Below, in pieces: positions 49,061 to 59,775 of a stretch of 64,000 nucleotides of DNA (positions within the stretch are counted from its first letter, which is position 1; every line of letters starts with the position of its first letter). Made by a program: the position numbers and the translations under genes. The notes beneath the pieces are model-generated. The model was given only the letters and a program-made list of their open reading frames with translations. It was not told the origin of the DNA and searched no databases. This stretch comes from CAVQYV01 sp963718295 [NCBI: uncultured Methylomirabilota bacterium] (lineage in GTDB: Bacteria > Methylomirabilota > Methylomirabilia > CAVQYV01), in contig CAVQYV010000006.1 of the NCBI GenBank assembly GCA_963718295.1, positions 248,001 to 312,000 of the forward strand, read 5' to 3'.

Positions 49061-49410
49061 TTATGCCGGCTGGAGTGAAGCTCCTGCGGGGGCTTCACCC
49101 ACTGCTAGCGTCTTCACCATTTGTTGTTCTGTTCGCGCGATGATCTCCGCTTGCTCCACTGGTGACAGGTCCACGAAGAAGGCGGAGTACCCGGCAATGC
49201 GCACGATCAAGTTACGGTACTTCTACGGATCTTTCTGCGCGGCGATACAACGTCTCTTTGTTCAGGATGTTAAACTTGATGTGCCAATGCCTGAGCCGAG
49301 ATCAGGTGCTTCATCTGCAGCCAGACGCAGTTCAACACTTCCAGGGCTTATTTCTCCGTGATCCGCCCTTCCGCTTCTCGTCGTTGGCTTCCCAGTCGCC
49401 TGTCGCCTCC
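49061..49410 (-). pseudogene. Glycyl radical enzyme, remnant b with large internal deletion
   Basis: Two pieces of one GRE are joined. The first, RREAEGRITEK then ALEVLNCVWLQMKHLISAQ, matches EEGRITPEAAQELFQCLWLN in the complete GRE at 53-55.6 kb. The second, HWHIKFNILNKETL then [20 protein letters not shown], is the radical domain with its Gly loop. Roughly 380 residues between them, including the catalytic Cys, are absent, and small frameshifts occur inside. Its left part is continuous with the preceding methyltransferase-like frame, so both junctions are abrupt. Confidence 0.75.
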
Positions 49411-50859
49411 GCGCTGGGGGTTGCTGAGGCCGAGGTGGATAAGATCTGCTTCTGATACGAAGGGACTCGGGTTTAACCCCAACGCGCCTCCATAGGCATC
49501 TTTCGCATCATCCTTGAAAACCGGAATCCCCTTCGGGCCTCCCTCGGATGGCAACCTCCGCAAGGCCTCCCGGATAGCGATACGAAGAGTCTCTTCAACG
49601 GGCAAGGCTCTGAAGAAGGTCCCAAAAACATGACTGATATATTGATGGACAAGGACCCTATGATTCTTTTGACTCCACTCGGGGGAGCTCACCTTTCTCC
49701 CGAGACATTCAATAAGACGGCTGACCATCCGTTCCACTTCCGGCTTCACGCGAATCTGCCGCCACGATCCAGAGCCACGGACAGGCTTCTGGACTTCAAG
49801 CGTTTTTGGTATTGATCCACCTCACGCGCTCACGCGTCTTCTGGGCTCCCTGCCTTTTGACATGGAGGACTTCGATAGAAGGCGTCTCCATCTCATCCGT
49901 CTGGATAATAACAATATCCCCCTCCTCCATATTCGCCGCGATCCTGTCGAGCTCACGGGCCTGCTCATCTTGCGGATAATGATTCAGGACATTTCCCAAG
50001 AACAGGACGTTCTGCCTGTCCTTGATCCTTTGGGGAACATTTGTCTTCTGCAAGGTGATCCCGAATTCCGCGAGACCTGCGTCCAAAGGATTTTTCTCCA
50101 TCCTGTACCCGTCCCAGGAAGGTCCAGACTGGCTGGGGTCGCTGTCCCGCTTCCTTTCCGAATCTATCCTTGCCTCGATCTTCTGCACATCGGGGGCGAG
50201 CATCTCATTCAGCTTTAGGTCGGAAAACTCAACGGGTTCACCTGAGTACATGAACGTCCGGCCCATGAAATACGCCTCCCACACCTCATTCCCATGCAGA
50301 TTGTACGAATAGGCGACCGAGGAGACCTTGCCCTGACGATCAACCACATAATGCGAGTCCGTGACCTCGTACGTGGTCTCCTTGGAAGGACTCATCCCGG
50401 ATAAATAGCCCACGGATCTTCTCCGCCCTATCTCCCAGGAGAGTGACGTTCGCGTAAGGCACCACCTCAAGGAGTTCCGTGGCCACATAATCCACATCCA
50501 TCTTGAGGTCGCTTGCCAAGAGCGTCTTTAGGGCGGTCGATACCTTGGCTCGGGATACGCCGACGTCAAATAAACGCAAACTCGGGTTCCAACAGAGGCG
50601 GTCCGTCCCGGTCAGGATCTTGAGGATTCTGGAGATCCCACAGAAGGCTCCCTATCCCGGCATTCCTGTCAGGGATGATGTTGGTATCGACAAAGGGAAC
50701 CGCCGTTTGAGCCTTCATGGCTGGATCATCTTTGCTCTTCTCGATGACGGGATCCTTGCCCTCGATCTTCACATTGCCGCCAAAATCCGCTTCCGAAAAG
50801 CCGAGCATCGCGCCCGGTTCCGCGAGGGCATTGGTGATAGTATTCTGTGTATGGCTCAT
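49411..50859 (-). pseudogene. Methyltransferase-like protein of unknown family, frameshifted
   Basis: I do not recognise a named family. Joining three frames gives about 480 residues: MSHTQNTITNALAEPGAMLG at the start, a Rossmann-like segment RLFDVGVSRAKVSTALKTLL, VDYVATELLEVVPYAN, then NVLFLGNVLNHYPQDEQARE and MEEGDIVIIQTDE. The order, a DVG nucleotide loop followed later by a NVLNHY-type motif before a strand ending in D, recalls CheR-like S-adenosylmethionine methyltransferases. A C-terminal helical region (EVERMVSRLIECLGRK) ends against a GRE remnant. It lies beyond the hairpin closing the GRE-AcnX operon, so it is probably a separate unit. Confidence 0.4.
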
Positions 50860-50885
50860 GTTATTTGCCAAGAGTCGGGCGGATT

Positions 50886-50917
50886 CCGAGCGCCCCCGGC
50901 GAACCGGGGGCGCTCGG
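50886..50917 (-). terminator. 14-bp hairpin closing the GRE-AcnX operon
   Basis: CCGAGCGCCCCCGG pairs perfectly with CCGGGGGCGCTCGG around a four-base loop (TTCG on the minus strand, a very stable tetraloop). It starts 27 bases after the AcnX large-subunit stop and ends before the next gene. No T-run follows, as with the sulfatase hairpins. Confidence 0.75.
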
Positions 50918-50943
50918 CGCATCTCCAGACAGGAAGCCGGCTG

Positions 50944-52428
50944 TTAGGAGATCATCGGGATGGCCCCGTCATAGAGCGGCTGATCCTTTTCGCTGGCCAA
51001 CCGCTTCTCCCTTGGCTGGCTCCAGTAATCCCAGCGCGCGGTCGGTTTGAACACGCCATTGACCGCCGCATTGACGAGGGCCTCCGGGTTGGCGTAGATC
51101 CAGGTCGTCCCCTCCGATCCGAAGCCGGCGCACAGCTTCATGTACTTGAAGCTGCTCGTGGCGATGGTCGATGTTCTTCGGGTAGTGCCGGAACGGGGTC
51201 ATCGCCATGCAGGTCTGGTGGATAGATCTTGCCGCCGGCATCCTCGATGGTCTTGGTGTCGCCGTAATGCTGGGCCATGAAGTAGGATGGCGTGTCGGTC
51301 TGCACCCAAAGCTGAACCCCCTCCTTGACCTTCTTGCCCTTCACCAGGCGGGCGACCTCGCGGACCTCGTCGAAGGTTGCGTGCGGACAACCGACAATAA
51401 CGATGTCTACCGGCTTCGCTCTTCCGGGCCGGGCGCCGGCGCAAGGTTGTTGAGGTAGCGGTACATCTCAATGATGTCATCCATCGTCACTTTGTACCGT
51501 TCCGGGTTCTTGGGCATCTTGCCTTTGAAGGCGGCTTCCAGCGTCGGGGATTCCGGCGTAATACCCATCAGATGCAGGATCGGGTCGTTCATGCCGGGCG
51601 AAGCGCAGGAGATCAGATTCTTGGTCGCGCCCGAGCTCATCCTGCTTGGGCAGGTTGAGCACGGCCATGATCCGGTTCTGCGCCTTGTAGCGATGACGGC
51701 ACCCAGGGCGCCCCAATCAGCCATCCCCTTGATGTTGTCGCGGACCTCGTCATCCAACTCGACGATGCACTTGGCCGCGCGATTCTCGTCGAGGTGGCTG
51801 CCGTATTTGGGCAGGCAGCCGGTGTAGGCGCAGTAAACGGTGTTGACGGGGGATTCCCGATTGGTCCGTGCGCCCAGGATGGTGTTGATGTAGCACGCGG
51901 CACTGGACTCCGAGCTGGCCGCGTATTCGCCCATCTTGGGGATGCGGGTGTTAAAGTACGGGTTACACGAGGACCAGTTGAGCCAGCCATGCTCCATCAG
52001 CTTGTCGTAGCCCGCCTTGAGGTCCCTGTACCATTTCGTCGTCGATCTTGAAGCTGCCCTTGCCCGGGATCTCGAAGTTCCAGGGATGTAGCCCTTCTCG
52101 TTGACCTTGTCGAACTGCACCAAGTACGGATCGTTACCGCACTGCGCAGCCGGTTTCGTCGGCGACATGGGCGTCCTTCATCGCGAAGATCGGATCATAG
52201 AGCCGGCTGTGTCCCAGGTCATAGGCGTTCAGTTTCTCCAGTGTTTTCGGGTTCCTGGCGGTTCTTCGACCAGATGGGGCACTCGTTGAGCACGAGAACG
52301 AGGTCCACCATTTCCGTGGCCTCGACCGCCTCGCCGAAGTCCACCAGTTTGTCCATGCAGAACTTCTTGGCTTCGCCATGCTTGCCGTCAAGCATTTCCT
52401 GCTGGTATTTCGTGAGTTTCATTTTCAT
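50944..52428 (-). CDS. Aconitase X large subunit (AcnX), several frameshifts
   Basis: AcnX enzymes are dehydratases related to aconitase. Known ones act on cis-3-hydroxy-L-proline or phosphomevalonate. Landmarks in order: KLTKYQQEMLDGKHGEAKK, GNDPYLVQFDKVNEKGYIPG, NPYFNTRIPKMGEYAASSES, INTILGARTNRESPVN, CLPKYGSHLDENRAAKCIVE, DIVIVGCPHATFDEV and a C-terminal GSEGTTWIYANPEALVNAAV. The ESSA/LGARTNRE and HLDENR segments are family signatures. Six or so frame changes are needed to read it. ATG 52428 follows AGGAGATAAAC. With the small subunit just upstream it should form the heterodimeric AcnX type. Its companion GRE implies a two-step route. Confidence 0.8.
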
Positions 52429-52477
52429 GTTTATCTCCTATTCAGTGGTTTGCCTTTGCCAATGTCGTTGGAATGGA

Positions 52478-52919
52478 TTATCCCTTACGGGTAATGGTGA
52501 CGGTGGCCTTCTGGCCGACCTGCTGGCGCGTCGATCTCAACCATGTCGCCATTCTTGATGGTCGTGATCGGGTCCTGGTCCAACTTGTCCACGGCCGGAA
52601 TCTCGGCAGCAATGGCGCCGCTGATATCGAAGGGGAAGACCTCCTCGGCAGATGATGGCCGCGGGGCCGTGCTTGTGACTGCTTGACCTTGTAGTACAGG
52701 CTGACGGCGCCGCTGGTGGAGCCGGTCACGTGTGGGATAGACCACGATCTTGCCCGTCACGAATTTGCCAAGGTGATCCCAGCCGGCCGTCAGGATTTTG
52801 CCGTCCTCGTTGCCGACGTGGTTGAACGCCCATCCAAATCGATGGCTGAACACCATCGCTTCGCCTTTCGCCTTTCCTTTCGACCGGGCAATACCTGTTA
52901 ACACGATCTTCTTTTCCAT
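52478..52919 (-). CDS. Aconitase X swivel-domain small subunit (DUF126), frameshifted
   Basis: The mobile small subunit of two-part AcnX enzymes. Joined frames give MEKKIVLTGIARSKGKAKGE, DGKILTAGWDHLGKFVTGKI, VTGSTSGAVSLYYKVKQS (the GS-rich active-site loop), then FDISGAIAAEIPAVDKLDQD and a final ATVTITRKG. GGAGAAGTAATC precedes ATG 52919. Three frame changes (near 52740, 52680 and 52525) break the reading. It lies 50 bases upstream of the large subunit and 150 bases downstream of the GRE, in the usual order for AcnX pairs. Confidence 0.78.
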
Positions 52920-53068
52920 GATTACTTCTCCTTTCATTTTTAGCGCCGCTTCCTGGGCCGGAAACGCGGCGCGGTTGTTATTTTCCGGCGCCGTCATTCG
53001 ACGCCGGAAGCCCGTCGAATATTCCCCTAGTTCGATCGGTCGCTGAACCGCGTAGGCGTTCTCACGGC

Positions 53069-55582
53069 TCAGCCCATTTGCTCTTCCGTCCGCGCGATGA
53101 TCTCCGCCTGCTGCGAGGGCGAAAGGTCGGTGAAGTACGCGCAGTAGCCGGCAACCCGCACGACGAGATCCCGGTACTTTTCAGGGTTTTTCTGCGCCTC
53201 CAGCAGGGATTGTTTGTTGAGGATGTTGAACTGGATGTGCGCATGCTTCTGGCTGCTCCAGGCGCGGATAAGCTGCATGAGCCGGCGCGTCCCTTCTTCC
53301 CCGGCCACGTTGGCGGGCGCCATCTTCATGTTGAGCAGGTCTTCACGATGCTCTTTATAGATCTGGCAGGTCGCCCTGGCGATGGACTGCAGGGTCACCG
53401 TGGGCCCCTTGGTGTCGCAGCCGTGCGAGGGAACGATGCCGTCGGAAAGATATTCTCCGGCCGGCCGGCCGTTCGGCGTGGCCATGGTCACCTTGCCGCA
53501 GGGGTTATGGAAGGTGATCGGAATGATGCGCATGTTGAAACTCTGGCCATGCGGCTTGGGATGCTTGTGCGCATACTCCATGACGGTGCGCTGGATCTCG
53601 TAGCCGATCGCATCCACCCACTCGATGCCGTTGCCGTACTTGGGGGCATTGAGGCACATCTGGCGAATGGCCTCCTTGCCCTCCCAGTTCTTCTCCAGGG
53701 CATCAAGGAGCTGGTCCCAGGTGAGCTTCTTCGTGTCATAGATGAGGTGCTTGATGGCAGCCAGGGAATCGATGCAGGTCGCGAACCCGCCAAGCCCGTC
53801 GATACAGGATGCATCCAGGGCCCCCGGGATGTAATCGCCGTGTGTGTGGAGGTCCCGGCCGTTCTCCATGCACAGGTCATGCAGCAGTGGAGGCCAGCGG
53901 AGCCGCGATATACTTGGGCTTCAACGCAGCCGCCATGTAGACCTGGATCATGCAATGCTTGATGACGTTCTCCAGCTGCATCTTGAAGGCATTCCACACG
54001 TCGTCGTAGGTCTTGAAGGTCCTCGGGTCGCCCGTCTTCAGGCCGAACTGCTCGTCCTTGTGGATCTTCATCTTGCCGTCCCGGAGCGTCATCTCCATGA
54101 CCGCGCCGTAATTGATGCCGGAATTGCCGGTCTTGTCGGTCTCGCGGTTGGGCAGGCGCGATTCCGAGCACCCCGACATGGCGTAATCCAGGGCTTCCTT
54201 CTTCACGATCCCGTTGCTCATGAACCACGGAACCATGAACTCGTCGTTGATCAGTTTGGGCGAGCCCTTGCCGTCCTTGATGGTCTCGGCCACGGCATGC
54301 AGGAACTTGTCGGGCGTATTGGCGTGGATCCGGACCCCCAGCTCCGGGTAGCTGCATCCGGAGCGGCCGGGTCGATTCCAGGAGCACATACGAAAGCTCG
54401 TTCGTGGCGTCGAGACCGTCGGGGGTCTGGCCGCCGATGGTCACGGTCTCGTGGTGGGAGAATCCCTCGCGGCCCTTGGCCAAGGCAGGCGACATCTGGG
54501 ACTCGATGCTCTGCATGATGTTCAACCAGAGGCACTGGAACAGCTCCTGCGCCGCTTCCGGCGTGATCCGGCCTTCTTCGATGTCTTTCTTGTACGTGGG
54601 ATAGAAATACTGGTCCATCCGGCCTGAGTTGATCTGTCCTCCGACCATCTCCTCCAAACGCGAGAAAAGCTGGGTGAACCACTGCGACTGGATCGCTTCC
54701 CGGAAGGTGCGCGCCGGATTCTCCGGAACCCACGCGCAGACGGCCGCGATCTCCTCCAGTTCCTTCTTGCGCTGGGCGTCTTTCGTCTTGGCTGCCATCT
54801 CGGCGGCCAATTCGGAGTAGCGCCTGGCGAAGAGGCTCAATGCGTCGCAGGTGATGATGGCCGCTTCATAGAATGGCTTCTTGAAGGCCATATCGCGCGG
54901 GTGTTCCAGCGCGGCCAACCGTGCCTGGGCTTCCTCGCGCATGCCCTTGCAGCCCCGCTTCAGCATCTTCTCAAAATCGATGACCCAGTTCTGGGAATGC
55001 CGCATGGTTGAAGTATTGATGATCACGAACGTCTGCTTGGTCCCGACGTTCTCGGGGTCCGAACCGCAAGTTCATGTGCCGGGTTTCAGGAGGCAGGGCC
55101 TTGACGAAGTTGGGGGTGAAGTCCTTGCCGTTCCAGTAGGGGAAAAGAACCTCGTCAATGATCTTCTTGTCTTCGTCGGTCACGGTAACGGCGTCCGGGG
55201 CCCCTTTGGCCGCAATGAACGCTTCCGCCCCGGCTTTCATGATGGTGCCGTCCAGCTCGGGATAGACCAGGGAGTACCGTCCGAACCAGGTGTTGGGCCG
55301 GCCCACGATCAGTTCATCGTCAAAGATGGCGACGGACATCTTTTCGGCGATGTTCTTCAGGGCTTTGGCCCAGCGCCAGACCAGCGGCTGACCTTCGGTG
55401 GCCTTGAAAGACTCCGTGAAGTAGACCGCCCGTTCCAGGGCCACGCGGGGCGGGCCGTAGGAGCGGATGGCGTCAAACATCCTGAGGACCCGGTCGGTCA
55501 CGGTTCCGTGCATTACCTTTTTGCCATCGACAATGGCCTGTTCTTGTGCGGAAAGCGCGGGGGTGATGCCTTCGTTCATCAT
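53069..55582 (-). CDS. Glycyl radical enzyme (PFL/dehydratase superfamily), complete but frameshifted
   Basis: Joined frames give about 837 residues, normal for the family. The catalytic Cys is in AMSGCSESRLPNRETD, where C-S-E keeps the CxE pair typical of lyases, dehydratases and decarboxylases rather than the CC of pyruvate formate-lyase. The radical Gly is in LVVRVAGYCAYFTDLS. Other segments are DDELIVGRPNTWFGRYSLVY and GGQTPDGLDATNELSYVLLE. Similarity in style to isethionate sulfite-lyase and related lyases is my impression, not proven, so the substrate is open. Frame changes lie near 55050, 54360 and 53880. AAGGAGGAAACC precedes ATG 55582. It needs the activase at 41.7 kb. Confidence 0.85.
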
Positions 55583-55676
55583 GGTTTCCTCCTTATAGTG
55601 CGTACGTCTCCAAGCATTTTTTTTGAAAATTAATGACTCAAGAATGGATCGATACTTGAGGTGAAATCACACGTCT

Positions 55677-56010
55677 TCATTTCTCGTGCAACCCTCTCGC
55701 CTTCTCGATGACCTCTATACCGGCCGGGTTTGAGATCGTCTGAAATTTGATTTCCGGCGGTTCACCGGCCAACTCCATTACAAGGAGCATGCGGCGGTAG
55801 TCTTCCGACCGGAGGTATAGGTTGAGGTCGTCTTGGTTCCTCCAGACCTGTTCGCACATGAAGACGGCTTCTTCGTTCTCGTCATGGTAGAGCCGGGAAC
55901 TGAGGCAGCCGGGTTGAATCACTGGTCTCCCTGACCATCGATTTGAGGGTTTTCGATATCTGACCACGCCTTTGGGGCGGTATTGTCATCCTTACGGTCG
56001 CAAGAATCAT
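55677..56010 (-). CDS. ABM-domain (quinol monooxygenase-like) small protein, one frameshift
   Basis: Reading from ATG 56010 gives MILATVRMTIPPQRRGQISK and LKSMVRET. After a one-base shift near 55925 it continues VIQPGCLSSRLYHDENEEAV, EQVWRNQDDLNLYLRSEDYR and LVMELAGEPPEIKFQTIS. This is an antibiotic-biosynthesis-monooxygenase (ABM) ferredoxin-like fold of about 110 residues, often acting on quinols or reactive small molecules. As first gene behind a sigma-54 promoter and upstream of an oxygen-sensitive GRE, its role is puzzling. Protection or a sensing function is speculation. Confidence 0.72.
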
Positions 56011-56062
56011 GATTTCCTCACGTCTTGATCCGTGGTGTTATGATTGTCTGGGAAGGTAAGAT

Positions 56063-56078
56063 TGCTAAATGCGTGCCA
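56063..56078 (-). promoter_or_regulatory. Sigma-54 (-24/-12) promoter of the ABM-GRE-AcnX operon
   Basis: Read on the minus strand, TGGCACGCATTTAGCA matches the consensus TGGCAC-N5-TTGCA with one mismatch, and the invariant GG and GC are exactly ten bases apart. It lies 53 bases upstream of the ABM start codon, leaving a leader of about 40 bases. The gene next upstream encodes a sigma-54 activator, which strongly supports the site. Confidence 0.75.
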
Positions 56079-56189
56079 GAAAGAAGTCTGGGAGAGATTA
56101 TCTTGACAACGTGCTGATATTAAAAGATTGTTTGTGGGAAAAGGGAGGAATGATAAAAGCAGAAGAGGCAGGACTGTATATGACTACTA

Positions 56190-56200
56190 TATTGGCAATA
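56190..56200. promoter_or_regulatory. Candidate activator-binding palindrome
   Basis: TATTGGCAATA is a perfect inverted repeat (TATTG around one G) located 112-122 bases upstream of the -24 box, a typical distance for sigma-54 enhancer sites. It lies just after the stop of the activator gene. Only one clear copy is seen, so confidence is modest. Confidence 0.35.
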
Positions 56201-56205
56201 CGACA

Positions 56206-58839
56206 TTATTTTGCCACTACTTGATGGGGACGTTTGATCCCCAGTTTCTTCATTTTCGCCTGAAGGGTTGTTCGCTTCAGGCCAAGGGCCTCGGCGGCAC
56301 CTCCCTTGCCACTGATCCGCCAGCCGGTCTTCTCCAGCACGGACACCATATGCATTCGCTCCATATCATGGAGGTTTTGAGTAACGTCCGTTGCCGGCAA
56401 TCCTGAGTCAGGCAGGCGAACGACCAGGGTATTATCTTTGCTCAGGATCATGGCGTGTTCGATCACATTCCTTAGTTCCCTGACGTTGCCCGGCCAGGAA
56501 TAGGATTTCAACGCTTCTATTGATCTTCGTCGATATGGTTTCGATCTCCTTTCCCATCCTTTTTTGGAGCTTCGCTCACAAAGGCCGCGACCATCAGAGG
56601 AATATCCTCCGGGCGTTCGCGGAGCGGAGGGATTGTAATGGGGAACACATTGAGCCGGTAGTACAGGTCTTTCCTGAATCGACCCGTCCTTCGCGTCCTT
56701 GCCAAGGTCGCGGTTCGTGGCGGCAATGATGCGAACATTGACGTGCAGGGTCTTCGTCGAACCCAGTCGCTCAAAACAGCCTTCTTCGAGGACTCGCAGC
56801 AGCTTGCTCTGCACCTCAAGGGGGAGTTCTCCGATCTCATCCAGGAAGAGGGTCGACCCGTCCGCAACTTCGAAACGACCGATCATCTTGGTCAGGGCAC
56901 CCGTGTAGGCCCCTTTTTCCCGGCCGAAAAGTTCGCTTTCGATCAGCGTGGGCGGCAGGGAGGCACAGTTGACCGTGACGAGGGGCCGGTCTTTACGGGA
57001 ACTCAGGCCGTGGATGGCCCGGGCCAGCAGCTCTTTCCCTGTGCCGGTCTCCCCCTGGATGAGGACCGTCGAGTCCGTTGGGGCGACCTGCTCGGCCTGA
57101 GACAGCACGTTTTTCATCGCCAGGCTTTGGCCCACGATCTCCGTGTGCTCAGCCAGGAGTTTAACTTCCTCCTGCAGATAGATGTTCTCCTTTTCGAGCC
57201 GTTGCTTGAGATTCTCAATCTCCTTGAGGTGCTTGCGGATTTCCTCGTCAGCGTGTTTCCGGGCGAGCGCGTTGGCAAACACTTGCGCAATAAGCTGGAA
57301 GCCCTTGACGATCGTTTCCGGCCAGTCCCTCTCCTCCCGGATGGCAACAAATGTCAATGCCCCGAAGATGGGTCCTCCCCCAATGGATAACGGAACGATC
57401 ACAGTGGACTTGGTTCCGTACAGACGCGTAATTCTCCTGATCGCGGGCTGCTTCCGATGGGAGGTCTGACACTTTCCGAATAATGACCGTCTTCCCAGAC
57501 AGGACCTTCTGCACCGTCCAGGGAAAGAAATCCGTTGCATTCAGCCGTTCGGGAACGGGTGGGCTTCCCTTAGACTGATAAAGACACGTCAGCACCATCA
57601 CACCGGGCTCTCCCTCAGGGAGTTGAAAAAGTGCGGAGCGATCAAGGTCAAAGAGTTCACAGATGTGGCGCTGGCCGCCTTCAATTTCACCCTCTATCTG
57701 GTCGGGTGCAAGATTGATAAGGCGGGGGGACAGATCGGAAATCAGGCGTCCGAACCGGAGACGTTCTTCAATTTCCAACCGTTCCTGCTTGCGCACCAGC
57801 GCATTTACGAACATCTCTCCGAGCAGGCGCAGTCGCGAGAAGAGTTCCTCCGGCCAGATCGTCTCGCTTTTTGCCGAATGGAGGGTAATCGCATGATCAA
57901 CGGGCCCGCCAGCGAAGATGGGTATGGTCAAGATGGATCGAATACCCCATCCGATCCAGGTTTGTTTGTCTACGTTCGCCTCGGGCGGTAGATCATCAAG
58001 GTTCGAGACAGACACTATCTCCCCCTTTTCAATCAGCTTGTGGTACATCCATGGGTGCGTTGACGTGGGGAGTTCGACGCCAACGGGAACCGGCGGCACA
58101 TCCCTTCAAAAGGACAAGATGGGTGATCTGCCACGACCCCTTGCCCGGCAGGATCCGGATCATTCCGCAGCGGTCAACCTTGAAGAAATCAAGGATCTGT
58201 TTCAGGGACTCCTCGATCTCCGGGTCCACCCGATCCGGAGGGGATGTCCACGAACCTAGCCGAGACGTTGGACAGCAATCGCTCAAACCTCAGGCGCTCC
58301 TCCAACGCCTGCTCGGCCAGCTTCCGCTCCGTTATGTTTTTTCCAAACACCGAAATCCCGGAGACTTTTCCATCGCGCTTCACGAGATTGAACGAAATCA
58401 GGAAGTAATTTGTGCCAGCGAGGATAAAATCCTCTGTCGTGTACGACCCATCCCGCAGCGCCTGCTTATACCACTCACGCCATTGCGCGGCCTCCTTCGG
58501 CGGCAACAGATCATCCGGCGTCATACCCGGCTTGATCTTGATCCCGAGCCCGTTGAAAAAGTACTCCTCGAGAGCCCTGTTGAATGTAACGAGCTCGAAC
58601 GTCTCGGGATCCACACACCAGATTATGTCATTCGTACTGTTCACTAGTGCAAGGTTTAATGCCTGTAACTCGGCAGGCCCCTTAGATTGCTTTTGCTCAT
58701 CAACGTGGGTGCCATCCTCTGGATACCTCGCCAGCTTGCTGCCGGCTTTTTGCTCTGCAGCTTCGACCGGTCTGAGGTTTTCTTCAGTGTGCGGTTGGTT
58801 TTCAGTCTTAGTCTTCCTGGTCTTCAGGACTATTTTCAT
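56206..58839 (-). CDS. Sigma-54-dependent activator with PAS and GAF sensor domains, frameshifted
   Basis: Domain order: PAS (about 55-180, [20 protein letters not shown]), two GAF domains (about 200-500, with [16 protein letters not shown] and [17 protein letters not shown]), a coiled linker ([20 protein letters not shown]), the AAA+ domain with Walker A GETGTGKE and the sigma-54 contact loop GAYTGA, and a Fis-type helix-turn-helix ([20 protein letters not shown]). This is an FhlA-like layout. It would sense a small molecule and open the sigma-54 promoter at 56.07 kb. At least five frame changes are needed (about 58240, 58090, 57420, 56690, 56540). The last two compensate each other. Confidence 0.87.
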
Positions 58840-59214
58840 CCGAAAATCAACCTCTTGTTAGTGACCTGCATAAGTCAAGCACGCCACCGTTGCGCAACAA
58901 AATAATGCTGGCCGCATTGTCGACGTAGCGCGACTTCAAGTCACGCATGCAGCTTGACAAATACATACCCCAAAGCTGGTTCAAGGGCGTACTGGGCAAC
59001 CCAATCCGGGCTTTCTGGCAAGCAAAGAGGCACCTTCGGTCCTTGAGGAAAAAGCCTCCGGTGCCTTTCATTTCAATCCATTTTGCAATATGGAGATCAT
59101 CGCCTAATAATCAAGAAGTTTCTAAAGCCTTCGGGAGAACTCGGTAGCCGCACTGATTCCTGTGCCAGAACTCGTATACACCCACTTCATCTCCCTTGTC
59201 AACCCTACTCCTCG
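58840..59214. other. 375-base gap upstream of the activator, with a hairpin
   Basis: No supported gene. At 59028-59066, AGGCACC pairs with GGTGCCT around an inner GAGG/CCTC stem, followed by TTTC, which may terminate plus-strand transcription weakly. A minus-strand open frame (58847-59071) has no ribosome-binding site and no family I know. The activator's promoter should lie here, but I could not pick one out. Confidence 0.4.
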
Positions 59215-59775
59215 TTGAAACACCTAACGCTTCGTCACATTGGGAGCAGACTACAGAAGCTTTACTCCGCCTTGGAAACGGGGAAGCTGGAGGTAGAAGA
59301 CCTGGCGCCCAGGATAAGGGAACTGAGGGCGGAAATGGCTCAGCTGGAGAGAAAGCGAACGGGGCTTGCGGAGGGGATTGCGGATGCCAAGAGGGAACTG
59401 GTGGATGCCGCGTCCGTTGGGGAATATGCAAACGATCTCAAAGGCCTGTTGCGAAAGGGCTCGATTGTCGAACAAAAGACCTTCCTGCGGTCCTTCATCA
59501 AGCGCATAGAACTTCGCCCGCCCCAAGTGGTCATCGACTGCACCATTCCGTTTCCAACACAAAAGGTAGAACCACTCACAAGAGAAGTTCTACCTTTCGC
59601 ATTAGAGCCTTTGATTTCTTTCTCCCTCTGTGCGGCTGCAGGTCCATTGGGATGGGCTGCGGCTGATCCTCAACAAAGGAAAGGGCTCAATCCGGTTGGA
59701 TTGAGCCCAATTGGCTCCACGGGCAGGGCTCGAACCTGCAACCAGCCGGTTAACAGCCGGCTGCTCTACCATTGA
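59215..59775 (+). pseudogene. Large serine recombinase, C-terminal remnant
   Basis: The translation RLQKLYSALETGKLEVEDLA, PRIRELRAEMAQLERKR and EQKTFLRSFIKRIELRPPQV is the coiled-coil C-terminal region of large serine recombinases, ending near IPFPTQKVE. The catalytic Ser domain and zinc ribbon are absent. The open frame then runs into the tRNA-Asn gene on the other strand, which marks decayed sequence. Its place against the 3' end of a tRNA suggests a former integrated element. Confidence 0.75.

Noticed and set aside
53069-55582. Firm naming of the GRE as isethionate sulfite-lyase, hydroxyproline dehydratase or an arylacetate decarboxylase
   Set aside because: The CxE motif and length fit several clades, and I could not compare alignments or active-site residues reliably without a search.
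55583-55676. A second sigma-54 promoter directly upstream of the GRE gene
   Set aside because: The nearest GG and GC pair is eight bases apart rather than ten, and the flanks do not fit.
58847-59071. Minus-strand small gene upstream of the activator
   Set aside because: No ribosome-binding site, no family resemblance, and its frame crosses a likely hairpin.
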